From: Enterobacter quasihormaechei
GTDB taxonomy: Bacteria > Pseudomonadota > Gammaproteobacteria > Enterobacterales > Enterobacteriaceae
NCBI RefSeq assembly: GCF_004331385.1
Contig: NZ_SJON01000018.1
Span: 1-64,000, forward strand
Length of the DNA stretch: 64,000 nucleotides
Reading direction: 5' to 3'
Shown here piece after piece: positions 29,257 to 37,997 of the stretch (position 1 is the first letter of the stretch; every line of letters starts with the position of its first letter). Made by a program: the position numbers and the translations under genes. Under the pieces are notes generated by a model that saw only the letters and a program-made list of their open reading frames with translations, searched no databases and had not been told where the DNA came from.

Positions 29257-30458
29257 CAGGCTTTTGCTCCTGTAGTCTGAGCTTCCACCACCTCGACCTG
29301 CGCCCCTTCGGTCAGACGGTCAATACCGTCGGTCACGACGCGGTCGCCTGCGGACAGCCCGGCGTCGATCACCACCGTCTGGCTGTCCTGGATGCCGGTT
29401 TTCACCAGGTGTTTGCTGACCTTGTTTTCACTGTTCAGCACCCAGACAAAGTTGCCTTCACTGCCCATTTGCAGAGCCGCCGTCGGGATCACTACCGCGT
29501 TTTCTTCGGTCGCGACCAGCATACGCGCGTTGACGAACTGATTCGGGAACAGGGCATCGTCCTGATTGTTGAAGCGCGCCTTCAGCTTGATGGTGCCGGT
29601 GGTGGTGTCGATCTGGTTATCCAGGCTCAGCAGCGAACCTTCGCTCAGCTTCTGCTTGTTGGTGCGATCCCAGGCCTCCACGACCAGCCCTTTACCGGCT
29701 TTCTGCGCCTGGACCACCGTCGCAATGTCGCTTTCCGGCAGGGTAAAGACGAGATCGATAGGGTGCGTCTGGGTGATCACCACAATGCCCGTGGTGTCGC
29801 CGCTTGAGATTTGGTTGCCGATGTCCACCTGCCTGAGGCCGACGCGCCCGTCGATGGGGGCAACGATCCGGCTCCAGTCCAGCTGGAGCTGGGCGCTGGC
29901 GACCGCGGCTTCGTCGGCTTTAATGGTGCCCTGCGATTCGCTGACCAGCGACTGCTGGGTATCCAGCTCCTGGCGCGACACGAGGTTGGTTTTTACCAGC
30001 TGCTGATAGCGGGTTAAATCGCGGCGGGCGTTGGCGAGGGTGGCTTTGTCTTTCGCGAGCTGCCCCTGCGCCTGCGCCAGGGCCACCTTAAACTGGCTTG
30101 GGTCGATTTCCGCCAGCAGATCGCCGGCTTTGACCTGCTGCCCTTCCTGGAAATGAATGGCCATCAGCTGACCGTCCACGCGGCTGCGCACCGTCACGGT
30201 GTTAGCGGCGGTGATGGTTCCCAGCCCGGAGAGATAACGAGGTACCGCTTTAGTCACCGCCGTTGCCGCCTGCACCGGCGCCAGCGCGCCGCCGCGCATG
30301 CCGTGGCGACCACTGCCCGCAGGGCGCTGTGAGGGGCTACTGGCGCCAGCCGGTGCCGGGGAATTCGCGGACTGACTATGCCAGTACCAGGCGGCGGCAA
30401 GGACCACCACAATCAGACCAGCGGCGATTGCCCAGCGGGATTTGTTACTGCCTTTCAT
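29256..30458 (-). CDS. mdtA: Membrane fusion protein MdtA
   Basis: A 400-residue periplasmic adaptor (HlyD/RND type). It has an N-terminal membrane anchor ([18 protein letters not shown]), a lipoyl/barrel-sandwich region ([24 protein letters not shown]), an alpha-hairpin around residues 120-180 and a beta-barrel ([20 protein letters not shown]). It links the MdtBC pump to the TolC channel and is first gene of mdtABCD-baeSR. I looked upstream for a BaeR box but found no convincing match. The C-terminus is a little shorter than that of E. coli MdtA (415). Confidence 0.96.
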   Translation of the reverse strand: MKGSNKSRWAIAAGLIVVVLAAAWYWHSQSANSPAPAGASSPSQRPAGSGRHGMRGGALAPVQAATAVTKAVPRYLSGLGTITAANTVTVRSRVDGQLMAIHFQEGQQVKAGDLLAEIDPSQFKVALAQAQGQLAKDKATLANARRDLTRYQQLVKTNLVSRQELDTQQSLVSESQGTIKADEAAVASAQLQLDWSRIVAPIDGRVGLRQVDIGNQISSGDTTGIVVITQTHPIDLVFTLPESDIATVVQAQKAGKGLVVEAWDRTNKQKLSEGSLLSLDNQIDTTTGTIKLKARFNNQDDALFPNQFVNARMLVATEENAVVIPTAALQMGSEGNFVWVLNSENKVSKHLVKTGIQDSQTVVIDAGLSAGDRVVTDGIDRLTEGAQVEVVEAQTTGAKA

Positions 30459-30582
30459 CGTTATACGTTCTCATCCTGAAACTCTTTCGGGGAATGATAC
30501 TAGTTTAGTCAGCTAACACAGCGGAAAAATGAAGGAAATATGGAAGACTGTCAGGAATGGTCTGAGTGTGGCGCGCTGTTTC

Positions 30583-30658
30583 GCCGGGTGGCGGCTTCGC
30601 CTTACCCGGCCTACAAGATCCTCGAAACGTAGGCCGGGTAAGCGCAGCGCCACCCGGC
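30583..30658. repeat. BIME: two inverted REP units
   Basis: Two REP palindromes in opposite orientation (30583-30610, GCCGGGTGGCGGCTTCGCC..., and 30633-30658, GCCGGGTAAGCGCAGCGCC...) are separated by 22 bases. They lie between the 3' end of yegD and the start of mdtA. This is a classical BIME arrangement. The remaining bases up to mdtA hold its promoter, which I could not resolve. Confidence 0.88.
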
Positions 30659-30667
30659 ACAACCGCA

Positions 30668-32020
30668 TTAGCTAAACACCACCTGCGCCCAGCGCGCCAG
30701 CCCTGCCGTAACGGAGCCAAAGTCATCGCCGCCGGCAATGGGGATCCCCGGCAGCTGTTCCGCCAGCGCCTTCTTGATCAGCGGTGAACGGGCGCTACCG
30801 CCGGTCAGGTAAATCACGTCCGGTTTCTCTTTGCCGTTCTCCAGCGCCAGCTGTACCTGCTCCAGAATACGCTGTAGCGGCTGGGCCAGCGCCAGTTCCA
30901 GCCCTTCCCGGGTAATGGTCGTTGCCAGATTGTCGCTAATAAACGGCAATGAAACGGCCTGCTTCGGACGATCGGAAAGGGCAATTTTGCTCTCTTCTGC
31001 GGTGCGCACGACCCGATAGCTCAGGCGCTGGCGCCACACTTTATAGAGCAGGGCGACCTTCCCGGCATCCTGTGCGTCGCGCACCAGATCGTTGAGGTAA
31101 CGGCCATTCGCGGTGCTGTAAAAATCACTCTGCGCAGGGACGTCGTTGATGGCAATCGCGTTCCACCACGGCAGGATCGGCAGGGCGATGCCTTTCTCGG
31201 TTTGTCCGCCCATGCCGAGCAGCGGCATCAGGCTCTTGAACGCCAGGGCGATATCCAGATCGTTACCGCCGACGCGGCAGCCGCTGTGCCCCAGCAGGCT
31301 GTTTTCACGATCGCGACGGTGATGCCATTGCGGCCCCATGAGCAGCAACGAACAGTCCGTCGTACCGCCGCCGATGTCCACTACCAGCACCCGCTTCTCT
31401 TCCGTCAGCGTGGCCTCAAAATCCAGCCCCGCCGCAACCGGCTCATACTGGAACACCACGTCGCTAAAGCCCGCCCGGTGCGCCGCACGCTCGAGGATCC
31501 CCTGCGCCTGCTGGTTGGCTTCATCACCGCCCAGCCCCTGGAAGTTGATCGGGCGACCAATCACCGCCTGGGTGATGGTCTCCGGCACCTGCGACTGCGC
31601 CTGATTGCGGATATGCAGCATCATCGCGCAGACCAGATCTTCAAACATCGCCACCTGCTGCGGCTTCAGGCCGCTGGCGCCGAGAAAGGATTTAGGCGAT
31701 TTAACGAAGTAAATCTCTTCCGGATCGTCAATGTACTGCCCGAGCGAAGAGAGGCCGAACTGCACGCTGGAAGGGGTAACGTCGATATCTTCCTCGCGGT
31801 TAAAACTGACCGCACGGCGCAGCAGCGCCTGTGATTCTGCCGCCGTGGCCGGAACCTGATGATGGCGGAACAGCCACTCGCTCACCGCTTCACGCGTGGG
31901 CGCGCAGAGCATTGACGGCAACAGCGTACTGCCGTTTTCCATTTTCAGGAGCTGCGGTTGTCCGTTTTGCATTATCGCAACCGAGCAGTTTGCGGTGCCG
32001 TAGTCGAATCCAATAAACAC
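30668..32020 (-). CDS. yegD: Hsp70-family chaperone-like protein YegD
   Basis: A 450-residue actin/Hsp70-fold ATPase lacking the DnaK substrate domain. It shows IGFDYGTANCSVA (phosphate 1), VVDIGGGTTDCSLLL (phosphate 2) and YLTGGSARSPLIKKAL (adenosine motif). The start is GTG at 32020: it begins the conserved FIGFDYGTANC exactly as in E. coli YegD and has GGGG 7 nt upstream. The ATG at 32098 would add 26 unconserved residues. Function is unproven; it is inferred to be a cytoplasmic chaperone-like ATPase. It is monocistronic and divergent from alkA. Confidence 0.9.
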   Translation of the reverse strand: MFIGFDYGTANCSVAIMQNGQPQLLKMENGSTLLPSMLCAPTREAVSEWLFRHHQVPATAAESQALLRRAVSFNREEDIDVTPSSVQFGLSSLGQYIDDPEEIYFVKSPKSFLGASGLKPQQVAMFEDLVCAMMLHIRNQAQSQVPETITQAVIGRPINFQGLGGDEANQQAQGILERAAHRAGFSDVVFQYEPVAAGLDFEATLTEEKRVLVVDIGGGTTDCSLLLMGPQWHHRRDRENSLLGHSGCRVGGNDLDIALAFKSLMPLLGMGGQTEKGIALPILPWWNAIAINDVPAQSDFYSTANGRYLNDLVRDAQDAGKVALLYKVWRQRLSYRVVRTAEESKIALSDRPKQAVSLPFISDNLATTITREGLELALAQPLQRILEQVQLALENGKEKPDVIYLTGGSARSPLIKKALAEQLPGIPIAGGDDFGSVTAGLARWAQVVFS

Positions 32021-32150
32021 AATAAATCCCCATGCCGGTGAGAAGGGGCGAGACTTTAGCGAAATGTCTGCCAGGCGACAACAGGAATATGAAAGCAAGG
32101 CGCAACGCTATCTTTCGGTTTATGCTGAGATAAATAAAAAAGGAGAGACG

Positions 32151-33023
32151 ATGTACACCCTGAACTGGCAACCGCCCTACGACTGGCAGTGGATGTTTGG
32201 CTTTCTTGCCGCGCGTGCGGTCACCGGGGTAGAGACCGTCACGGAGGCTTACTACGAGCGCAGTTTTGGCTATGCGGGGCAGCAGGGCGTTTTTCGGGTT
32301 ACGCCGGACAGCGCAACCCATACGCTGGCGGTGTCGCTCAGCCCTGGCCTGATCCCAGTGGCGGACATCTGTCTCGACCGCATTGCCCGCCTGTTCGATC
32401 TTGATTGCGATCCGCAGCAAATTGCGCAGACGCTGGGCGATCTCGGCGCGGCGCGTCCGGGGTTACGTTTGCCGGGGGCGATGGATGCATACGAACAGGG
32501 CGTGCGCGCCATTCTCGGGCAGCTGGTGAGCGTGGCGATGGCGGCAAAACTGGCGTCGCGGGTGGTGGCGCTGTGCGGTGAACCCATCGAGGATGCGCCG
32601 GGCTACCTGTGCTTTCCTCCGCCAGAAGCGCTGGCCGCGGCAGATCCGCTGGCGTTAAAAGCCCTCGGGATGCCGCTCAGGCGTGCGGAGTCGCTGATTC
32701 ATCTGGCGCAGTCGGTGGTGGACGGGGAATTCCCGCTGTTCCCGCCTGCGGACGTGGAGGCCGGGATGAAGGCGCTACAGCAGCGGCCCGGCATCGGACG
32801 CTGGACCGCTAACTATCTGGCCCTGCGCGGCTGGCAGGCAAAGGACGTTTTCCTGCCGGATGATTATCTGATTAAGCAGCGTTTTGCCGGCATGACGCCC
32901 GCGCAGATCCGTCGCTATGCCGAGCGCTGGCAGCCGTGGCGCTCGTACGCGCTATTACATATCTGGTACACCGACGGCTGGTCGCCGTCAGTTGATGGCG
33001 AAATAGCTGGTATTCAGCAGTAA
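32151..33023 (+). CDS. alkA: DNA-3-methyladenine glycosylase II
   Basis: A 290-residue base-excision repair glycosylase removing alkylated purines and pyrimidines. The AlkA N-terminal domain (YTLNWQPPYDWQWM) precedes the HhH-GPD fold with the hairpin LQQRPGIGRWTANYLALRG and catalytic Asp238 in FLPDDYLIKQRF. The start at 32151 has a strong AAAGGAGAGACG ribosome site, and the residues match E. coli AlkA; the upstream in-frame ATG at 32064 adds unconserved sequence. The last 36 bases overlap the end of dgcE on the other strand. Ada-dependent induction is known in E. coli; I did not identify an Ada box. Confidence 0.95.
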   Translation: MYTLNWQPPYDWQWMFGFLAARAVTGVETVTEAYYERSFGYAGQQGVFRVTPDSATHTLAVSLSPGLIPVADICLDRIARLFDLDCDPQQIAQTLGDLGAARPGLRLPGAMDAYEQGVRAILGQLVSVAMAAKLASRVVALCGEPIEDAPGYLCFPPPEALAAADPLALKALGMPLRRAESLIHLAQSVVDGEFPLFPPADVEAGMKALQQRPGIGRWTANYLALRGWQAKDVFLPDDYLIKQRFAGMTPAQIRRYAERWQPWRSYALLHIWYTDGWSPSVDGEIAGIQQ

Positions 33024-36000
33024 ATCGAGCGGCTGCGCTTCCCCGATGGTATCGCCGTAAATAAAGTCAACGCCGATGCCCGACAGCGTATCCATCATGA
33101 TCGACTGGTGGCACGGCCCGGCAATGGTTTTTAGTCCCAGACGCCGGGCGTGGCCCTGAATGATAGTTACCATCATCTCGTCCATCAGATTGCCGTGGAC
33201 GTTGGTCACCACGTCTGCATCCAGCAGCAAATAATCAGCGGTGGTGGCGCTGAGCTGACTGAAGACGTTCATGTCGCGTCCGACGCGGGTCAGCACCACG
33301 CGGCAGCCGGCATGACGAAGCTTTTGCAGACCCTGCTGCACGTTTTCATCCGTGTTGTTCAGCACATCGACGGCGATTGCCAGATGCAGCAGCCGCGCCG
33401 GCATCGGGCCTTTGGTAATCAGGTCGAGCAGTTCATTTACCAGCGTGACGCTGGCTAACCCCGCCTCTGAGAGCGGCAGCGCGACGCCCATACCTTTGGC
33501 CGCCACCTGCGCGGCATAGGTACGGAAAAACTCGCTGAATATCCGTCGGTCAAGGGCGTGCAGCAGCTCCGCCTCTCCGAGCCCGGCGCGGAAGGCATGC
33601 TCTTCCAGCACTTCTCCCTGGCTGGTCCACAGCCGCAGGGAAATCAGCCAGAAGCTGCTGCTCTCGGGAATGCGCGGCGAGGCGACGCTGCGCGCGATCA
33701 TCAGCAGATGATTATCTTTAATCATGTGCCACTGCTCATCCAGCGACATCATGCTGCGCGTGCTGTGGATCCGCTCCTGCTGGGGTTCATAGACGGTGAC
33801 CACGCCGCGCCCGCTGTTTTTCGAGGCGTAACAGGCAATGTCGGCCTGAGACATCACTTCCGCAGCCTGATAATTGCTGTCGTCAATCAGCGTGATCCCC
33901 GCGCTGGCGCCAATGCGGTGCAGGCGTCCTTCCCAGGAAAAATGGTAACTGTTGATGGCGTCAATCAGCCGGCCCGCAATGTAGCGTGCACTTTCGACGT
34001 TGCAGTCCGGCAGCAGCAGGCCAAACTCGTCGCCGCCCAGACGCGCCAGCACGTCGCTGGAGCGCAGCATGGTCAGCATTAGCGAAGAAAGCTCGCGCAG
34101 GAGGGCGTCGCCCGCCGCGTGGCCTGCCGTATCGTTTACCGCCTTAAAGCGGTCAAGGTCGAAAAAGACCAGCGCGTGACGCTGGTGGGTCTCCTGGACC
34201 GTCTGCAACAGGCGCTTCAGGTGATTTTCGAAGCTGACGCGGTTCGCCAGGTGGGTAAGGGCATCATGGGAGGCGCTGTAGCTCAGCTGGCGCAGCATTT
34301 TGCGCGATTCGGTTACGTCCTGAATCACCAGCACCGAGCCGATAGTATGGCCGTCCAGGGTGCTGAGCGGGGTAATGCTGTAGTGAATGTCGAAACTGCC
34401 GCCGTTCCGGCAGTTAAGCACCACGTCCTGTTCGATATCGGTACGGGACATGTCGCCGCTGTGGATGTTTTCCATTAACGGTCCCTTCTCGCCGAAGGTA
34501 ATGTGCAGCACCTCCAGAACGGGCTGACCCAGCGCTTCGCTTTGCGACCAGCCGCTCATCTTTTCGGCGACCGGGTTCATAAAGGTGATGTTCATGTCGA
34601 CGTCGGTACACAGCACCGCTTCGCCGATGGAGTCGAGGGTGATATGCAGGCGCTCTTTTTCCTGGAACAGCGCCTCGTTCAGCTGCTTCACCTCGGTCAT
34701 ATCCATGTTGATGCCTAACAGCCGCTCCACTTCGCCCTGTTTGTTCAGCACCCGGTTTGCCAGGGAACGAATGTGGCGAATGCCATCCTTGACGCGAATG
34801 CGAAATTCCAGCTTGAAGGGCACCCTGGCCTGGAGTGATTCACGCAGCACCCGTTCGGCGTTCGCGCGATCTTCAGGCACGATGGCGTCATGCCAGAGCT
34901 GCCAGGAGGGCTTTATGTGCGCAGGGATCTCGTACAGCTCAAACATTCGTTTATCCCAGCTAATCACGTCTGGCTCAAGATCCCACTCCCAGATGCCAAT
35001 CCCACCGGCTTCGTTAGCGAGGGTGATACGTTCCATCAGGCGCTTATTCACCCACTCGGTCTGTTTCAGGTCGTTAATGTCTTCAATCTGAGCAATAAAG
35101 TAGAGCGGCGTACCGTCGGCATGTCGCACGACGGAGACGGCCAGCAGCGCCCAGACCACCTCGCCGTTGCGGGTGTAGTAACGTTTTTCGAGGCTGTAGG
35201 TGTTGATCTCGCCGTGGATCAGCTGTTCGAGCTGTTCCAGGTCGGTATTTAAATCTTCCGGCCAGGTTAACTGCTGGAACGTGAGCGACTGGAGCTCCGA
35301 CTGGCTGTAACCGAGGAAATTGCACAGCGCCTTGTTGGCCTGGAGCCACTGGCCCTCAATGCTCACCAGCGCCATGCCTATCGCGGAATATTCCATCGCA
35401 TTACGAAAACGCTCTTCGCTTTCCGTGATGTGTTTACGCTCGGCCCGGAAGGCATACATCACCATCGTCATAATGTTGGCGGGAAGCAGCATCATCAGGA
35501 AGGGGAGCCAAGGCGCGTTGAAGGTGACGATCATGCTGGAGGGCGTCATGGAGAGCGGGTTTCGCGCCATCATCAGGGATACCATCATGATGGTGAATAA
35601 AAAGATCAGGAACGCTTCCATACGCGGCAGGCGCACCGCGCTCCACATCAAAAGAACGATGATGCAGGTGAACGGCCACGGCAGCCAGGTAATTGCCGTC
35701 CAGCTCAGAACCAGCGTAACGACCAGGGTCACCAGCGTTTCCAGCAGCAGTTTTGGGTTGCGATGGCGCAGCAGATAATGCGGCTTAAACAGCAGACCTA
35801 ACGGCACCAGCGCCAGTGCGCCAATGGATTCTGAGAGAACCCAGAAAAGAAAATTACGCAGCGGCTCTGCGCTCGGCACCAGAAAATGCACCAGAATGCC
35901 GCCCACCAGCGGCGGCACCACGGCACTGCCGAGGGCGAGTCGGACCCAGTCGTTGAGGTTTTGCAGCGGGTTATACCACGGGAGAAGCTTACGCAGTAAC

Positions 36001-36317
36001 AGCGCGCCGATTGTGGCTTCAATGATATTGATCGCCGTGTAGGTGATGCTGATCGATTCCCATGAGAACAGCATCCACGAGGCAAAAATATTGCCAAAGG
36101 AGCAGGCGAGCGCAATGCCGGGCCACATTTTTCCCGCGTGGCGGTAAAACGCCACCATCATGATTGAGGTCGGAAACCACAATGGCGCCAGCAGCGTACC
36201 GAAGCGAGTCAGTTCAAGGGAAAATAAGGTGAAGATGAACGTGACCAGACCCAGACAGACAAGCCGCAGTAAAGGATGTGGGGTAGTGACCAAAACCCGC
36301 TGGTATTGTTTATTCAT
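32988..36317 (-). CDS. dgcE: Diguanylate cyclase DgcE (YegE)
   Basis: A 1109-residue inner-membrane signalling protein. An N-terminal MASE1 membrane sensor with 8-10 segments (residues about 15-300) is followed by three PAS/PAC modules (about 305-680, e.g. FRNAMEYSAIGMALVSIEG and ITFMNPVAEKMSGWSQ). Next comes a GGDEF domain with LGGDEFGLLLPD near residue 760, and a C-terminal EAL-like domain. The active site for c-di-GMP synthesis is intact. The EAL region lacks a recognisable EAL signature and catalytic acids, so phosphodiesterase activity is unlikely. In E. coli DgcE sits at the top of the curli/biofilm c-di-GMP cascade. Its 3' end overlaps alkA. Confidence 0.95.
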   Translation of the reverse strand: MNKQYQRVLVTTPHPLLRLVCLGLVTFIFTLFSLELTRFGTLLAPLWFPTSIMMVAFYRHAGKMWPGIALACSFGNIFASWMLFSWESISITYTAINIIEATIGALLLRKLLPWYNPLQNLNDWVRLALGSAVVPPLVGGILVHFLVPSAEPLRNFLFWVLSESIGALALVPLGLLFKPHYLLRHRNPKLLLETLVTLVVTLVLSWTAITWLPWPFTCIIVLLMWSAVRLPRMEAFLIFLFTIMMVSLMMARNPLSMTPSSMIVTFNAPWLPFLMMLLPANIMTMVMYAFRAERKHITESEERFRNAMEYSAIGMALVSIEGQWLQANKALCNFLGYSQSELQSLTFQQLTWPEDLNTDLEQLEQLIHGEINTYSLEKRYYTRNGEVVWALLAVSVVRHADGTPLYFIAQIEDINDLKQTEWVNKRLMERITLANEAGGIGIWEWDLEPDVISWDKRMFELYEIPAHIKPSWQLWHDAIVPEDRANAERVLRESLQARVPFKLEFRIRVKDGIRHIRSLANRVLNKQGEVERLLGINMDMTEVKQLNEALFQEKERLHITLDSIGEAVLCTDVDMNITFMNPVAEKMSGWSQSEALGQPVLEVLHITFGEKGPLMENIHSGDMSRTDIEQDVVLNCRNGGSFDIHYSITPLSTLDGHTIGSVLVIQDVTESRKMLRQLSYSASHDALTHLANRVSFENHLKRLLQTVQETHQRHALVFFDLDRFKAVNDTAGHAAGDALLRELSSLMLTMLRSSDVLARLGGDEFGLLLPDCNVESARYIAGRLIDAINSYHFSWEGRLHRIGASAGITLIDDSNYQAAEVMSQADIACYASKNSGRGVVTVYEPQQERIHSTRSMMSLDEQWHMIKDNHLLMIARSVASPRIPESSSFWLISLRLWTSQGEVLEEHAFRAGLGEAELLHALDRRIFSEFFRTYAAQVAAKGMGVALPLSEAGLASVTLVNELLDLITKGPMPARLLHLAIAVDVLNNTDENVQQGLQKLRHAGCRVVLTRVGRDMNVFSQLSATTADYLLLDADVVTNVHGNLMDEMMVTIIQGHARRLGLKTIAGPCHQSIMMDTLSGIGVDFIYGDTIGEAQPLDLLLNTSYFAIN

Positions 36318-36659
36318 TACCGCTCTATCCAGGGACGCCGTGTTGTCAGGAGCCAGGTCCGGACGCGTAAAAGTAATAATTTGGTTTATGCTAGTACAAA
36401 CATTTTACAATTCATATGCTGAGTGCTCAGATTTTGACTTCATAGACTTATAAAATAGTGACTCTGCGAAGAAGGGGGTGGAAATGGCGATTAAACGCGC
36501 GTAAAAATTTCGCTAAAGGCGAGAAGGGGCGCTTTTCAGCCCGCCTCGCATAACCTGCGCATTCGACTGGTATCACGCCCCCGAAATCCCTATAATTGCC
36601 GCGTTTGACGCTCCGGCGTCGTCCTTCCTTACATCCAGGTTAATCAGGTCGCTAAATTT
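36318..36659. other. Intergenic region with udk promoter
   Basis: A 342-base gap between the divergent dgcE and udk genes. A consensus -10 TATAAT lies at 36591-36596, followed by a GC-rich discriminator (TGCCGCG), typical of stringently controlled promoters. The matching -35 (TGGTAT at 36568-36573, 17-bp spacing) is poor. Sequence close to dgcE (36380-36460) is AT-rich and probably carries its promoter. No extra gene is visible. Confidence 0.5.
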
Positions 36660-37301
36660 ATGACTGATAAGTCTCATCAGTGCGTCATCATAGGCATCGC
36701 CGGCGCATCGGCTTCAGGTAAAAGTCTTATTGCCAGTACGCTTTATCGCGAACTGCGTGAACAAGTGGGTGATGAGCATATCGGTGTTATTCCCGAAGAC
36801 AGCTATTACAAAGATCAATCCCATCTTTCGATGGAAGAGCGCGTAAAAACCAACTACGACCATCCCAGTGCGATGGATCACAGCCTGCTGTTCCAGCATC
36901 TGGAAGCGCTGAAGCGCGGCGAGGCGATTGAACTGCCCGTCTACAGCTACGTGGAACATACCCGCACTCAGGAAACGATCCGCATCGAGCCCAAGAAAGT
37001 CATTATCCTTGAAGGGATTTTGCTGCTCACCGACGCCCGTCTGCGCGAATCAATGAACTTCTCGATTTTCGTCGACACCCCGCTGGATATCTGCCTGATG
37101 CGGCGTATCAAACGCGACGTTAACGAACGCGGCCGTTCCATGGACTCGGTGATGGCGCAGTATCAGAAAACCGTTCGCCCGATGTTCCTGCAATTTATTG
37201 AGCCTTCAAAACAATACGCCGATATTATTGTTCCTCGCGGCGGTAAAAACCGTATTGCTATTGACATCTTAAAAGCGAAAATCAGTCAGTTTTTTGAATA
37301 A
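36660..37301 (+). CDS. udk: Uridine/cytidine kinase
   Basis: A 213-residue P-loop kinase phosphorylating uridine and cytidine to their monophosphates (pyrimidine salvage). Walker A is G-A-S-A-S-G-K-S (residues 15-22), followed by [15 protein letters not shown] with the catalytic Asp region, the nucleoside-binding [12 protein letters not shown], and [13 protein letters not shown]. The length equals E. coli Udk. It is followed 91 nt later by dcd in the same direction, and the two probably share a transcript. Confidence 0.96.
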   Translation: MTDKSHQCVIIGIAGASASGKSLIASTLYRELREQVGDEHIGVIPEDSYYKDQSHLSMEERVKTNYDHPSAMDHSLLFQHLEALKRGEAIELPVYSYVEHTRTQETIRIEPKKVIILEGILLLTDARLRESMNFSIFVDTPLDICLMRRIKRDVNERGRSMDSVMAQYQKTVRPMFLQFIEPSKQYADIIVPRGGKNRIAIDILKAKISQFFE

Positions 37302-37392
37302 GCCGCGTGAATTGTGTACCGTTCAGAGATAACCTGGTTTTGCCCTGATGCCGTAAAGCTTCAGGGCGCGATGCACGAAAGGAGAAAGTGCC

Positions 37393-37974
37393 ATGCGTCT
37401 TTGTGACCGCGATATAGAAGCCTGGCTGGATGAAGGCCGCCTGTCTATCACCCCGCGTCCGCCGGTTGAGCGTATTAACGGCGTGACCGTCGATGTGCGT
37501 CTGGGGAATAAATTCCGCACCTTCAGCGGCCACACGGCACCGTTTATCGACCTCAGCGGGCCGAAAGACGAAGTCAGTGCGGCGCTGGATCGCGTCATGA
37601 GTGACGAAATCGTCATTGAAGAAGGCGAGGCGTTTTATCTCCATCCTGGCGAACTGGCGCTGGCGGTGACCTTTGAGTCCGTCACGCTGCCGGCGGATCT
37701 GGTGGGCTGGCTTGACGGACGCTCTTCCCTGGCGCGTCTGGGCCTGATGGTGCACGTTACCGCGCACCGTATCGATCCGGGCTGGTCTGGCCGTATCGTG
37801 CTGGAGTTCTTTAACGCCGGTAAACTGCCGCTGGCGCTTCGCCCGGGTATGATGATTGGTGCGTTGAGCTTCGAACCGCTGACCGGCCCGGCAGACCGTC
37901 CTTATAACCGCCGTCAGGACGCAAAATATCGCGACCAGCAGGGTGCGGTTGCCAGTCGTATCGATAAAGACTGA
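37393..37974 (+). CDS. dcd: dCTP deaminase
   Basis: A 193-residue homotrimeric enzyme converting dCTP to dUTP, the main source of dUMP for thymidylate in enterics. It has [15 protein letters not shown], the [10 protein letters not shown] substrate loop, the catalytic region [17 protein letters not shown] with the active-site Glu, and a C-terminal [15 protein letters not shown] lid. The length equals E. coli Dcd. AGGAG lies 9 nt before the ATG. It sits between udk and asmA in the conserved order. Confidence 0.96.
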   Translation: MRLCDRDIEAWLDEGRLSITPRPPVERINGVTVDVRLGNKFRTFSGHTAPFIDLSGPKDEVSAALDRVMSDEIVIEEGEAFYLHPGELALAVTFESVTLPADLVGWLDGRSSLARLGLMVHVTAHRIDPGWSGRIVLEFFNAGKLPLALRPGMMIGALSFEPLTGPADRPYNRRQDAKYRDQQGAVASRIDKD

Positions 37975-37997
37975 TCTGTGAGTTCACTGAGGAAGCC

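Noticed and set aside
30459..30582. BaeR box upstream of mdtA
   Set aside because: The best alignment to the E. coli consensus matched only about half the positions, so no site is claimed.
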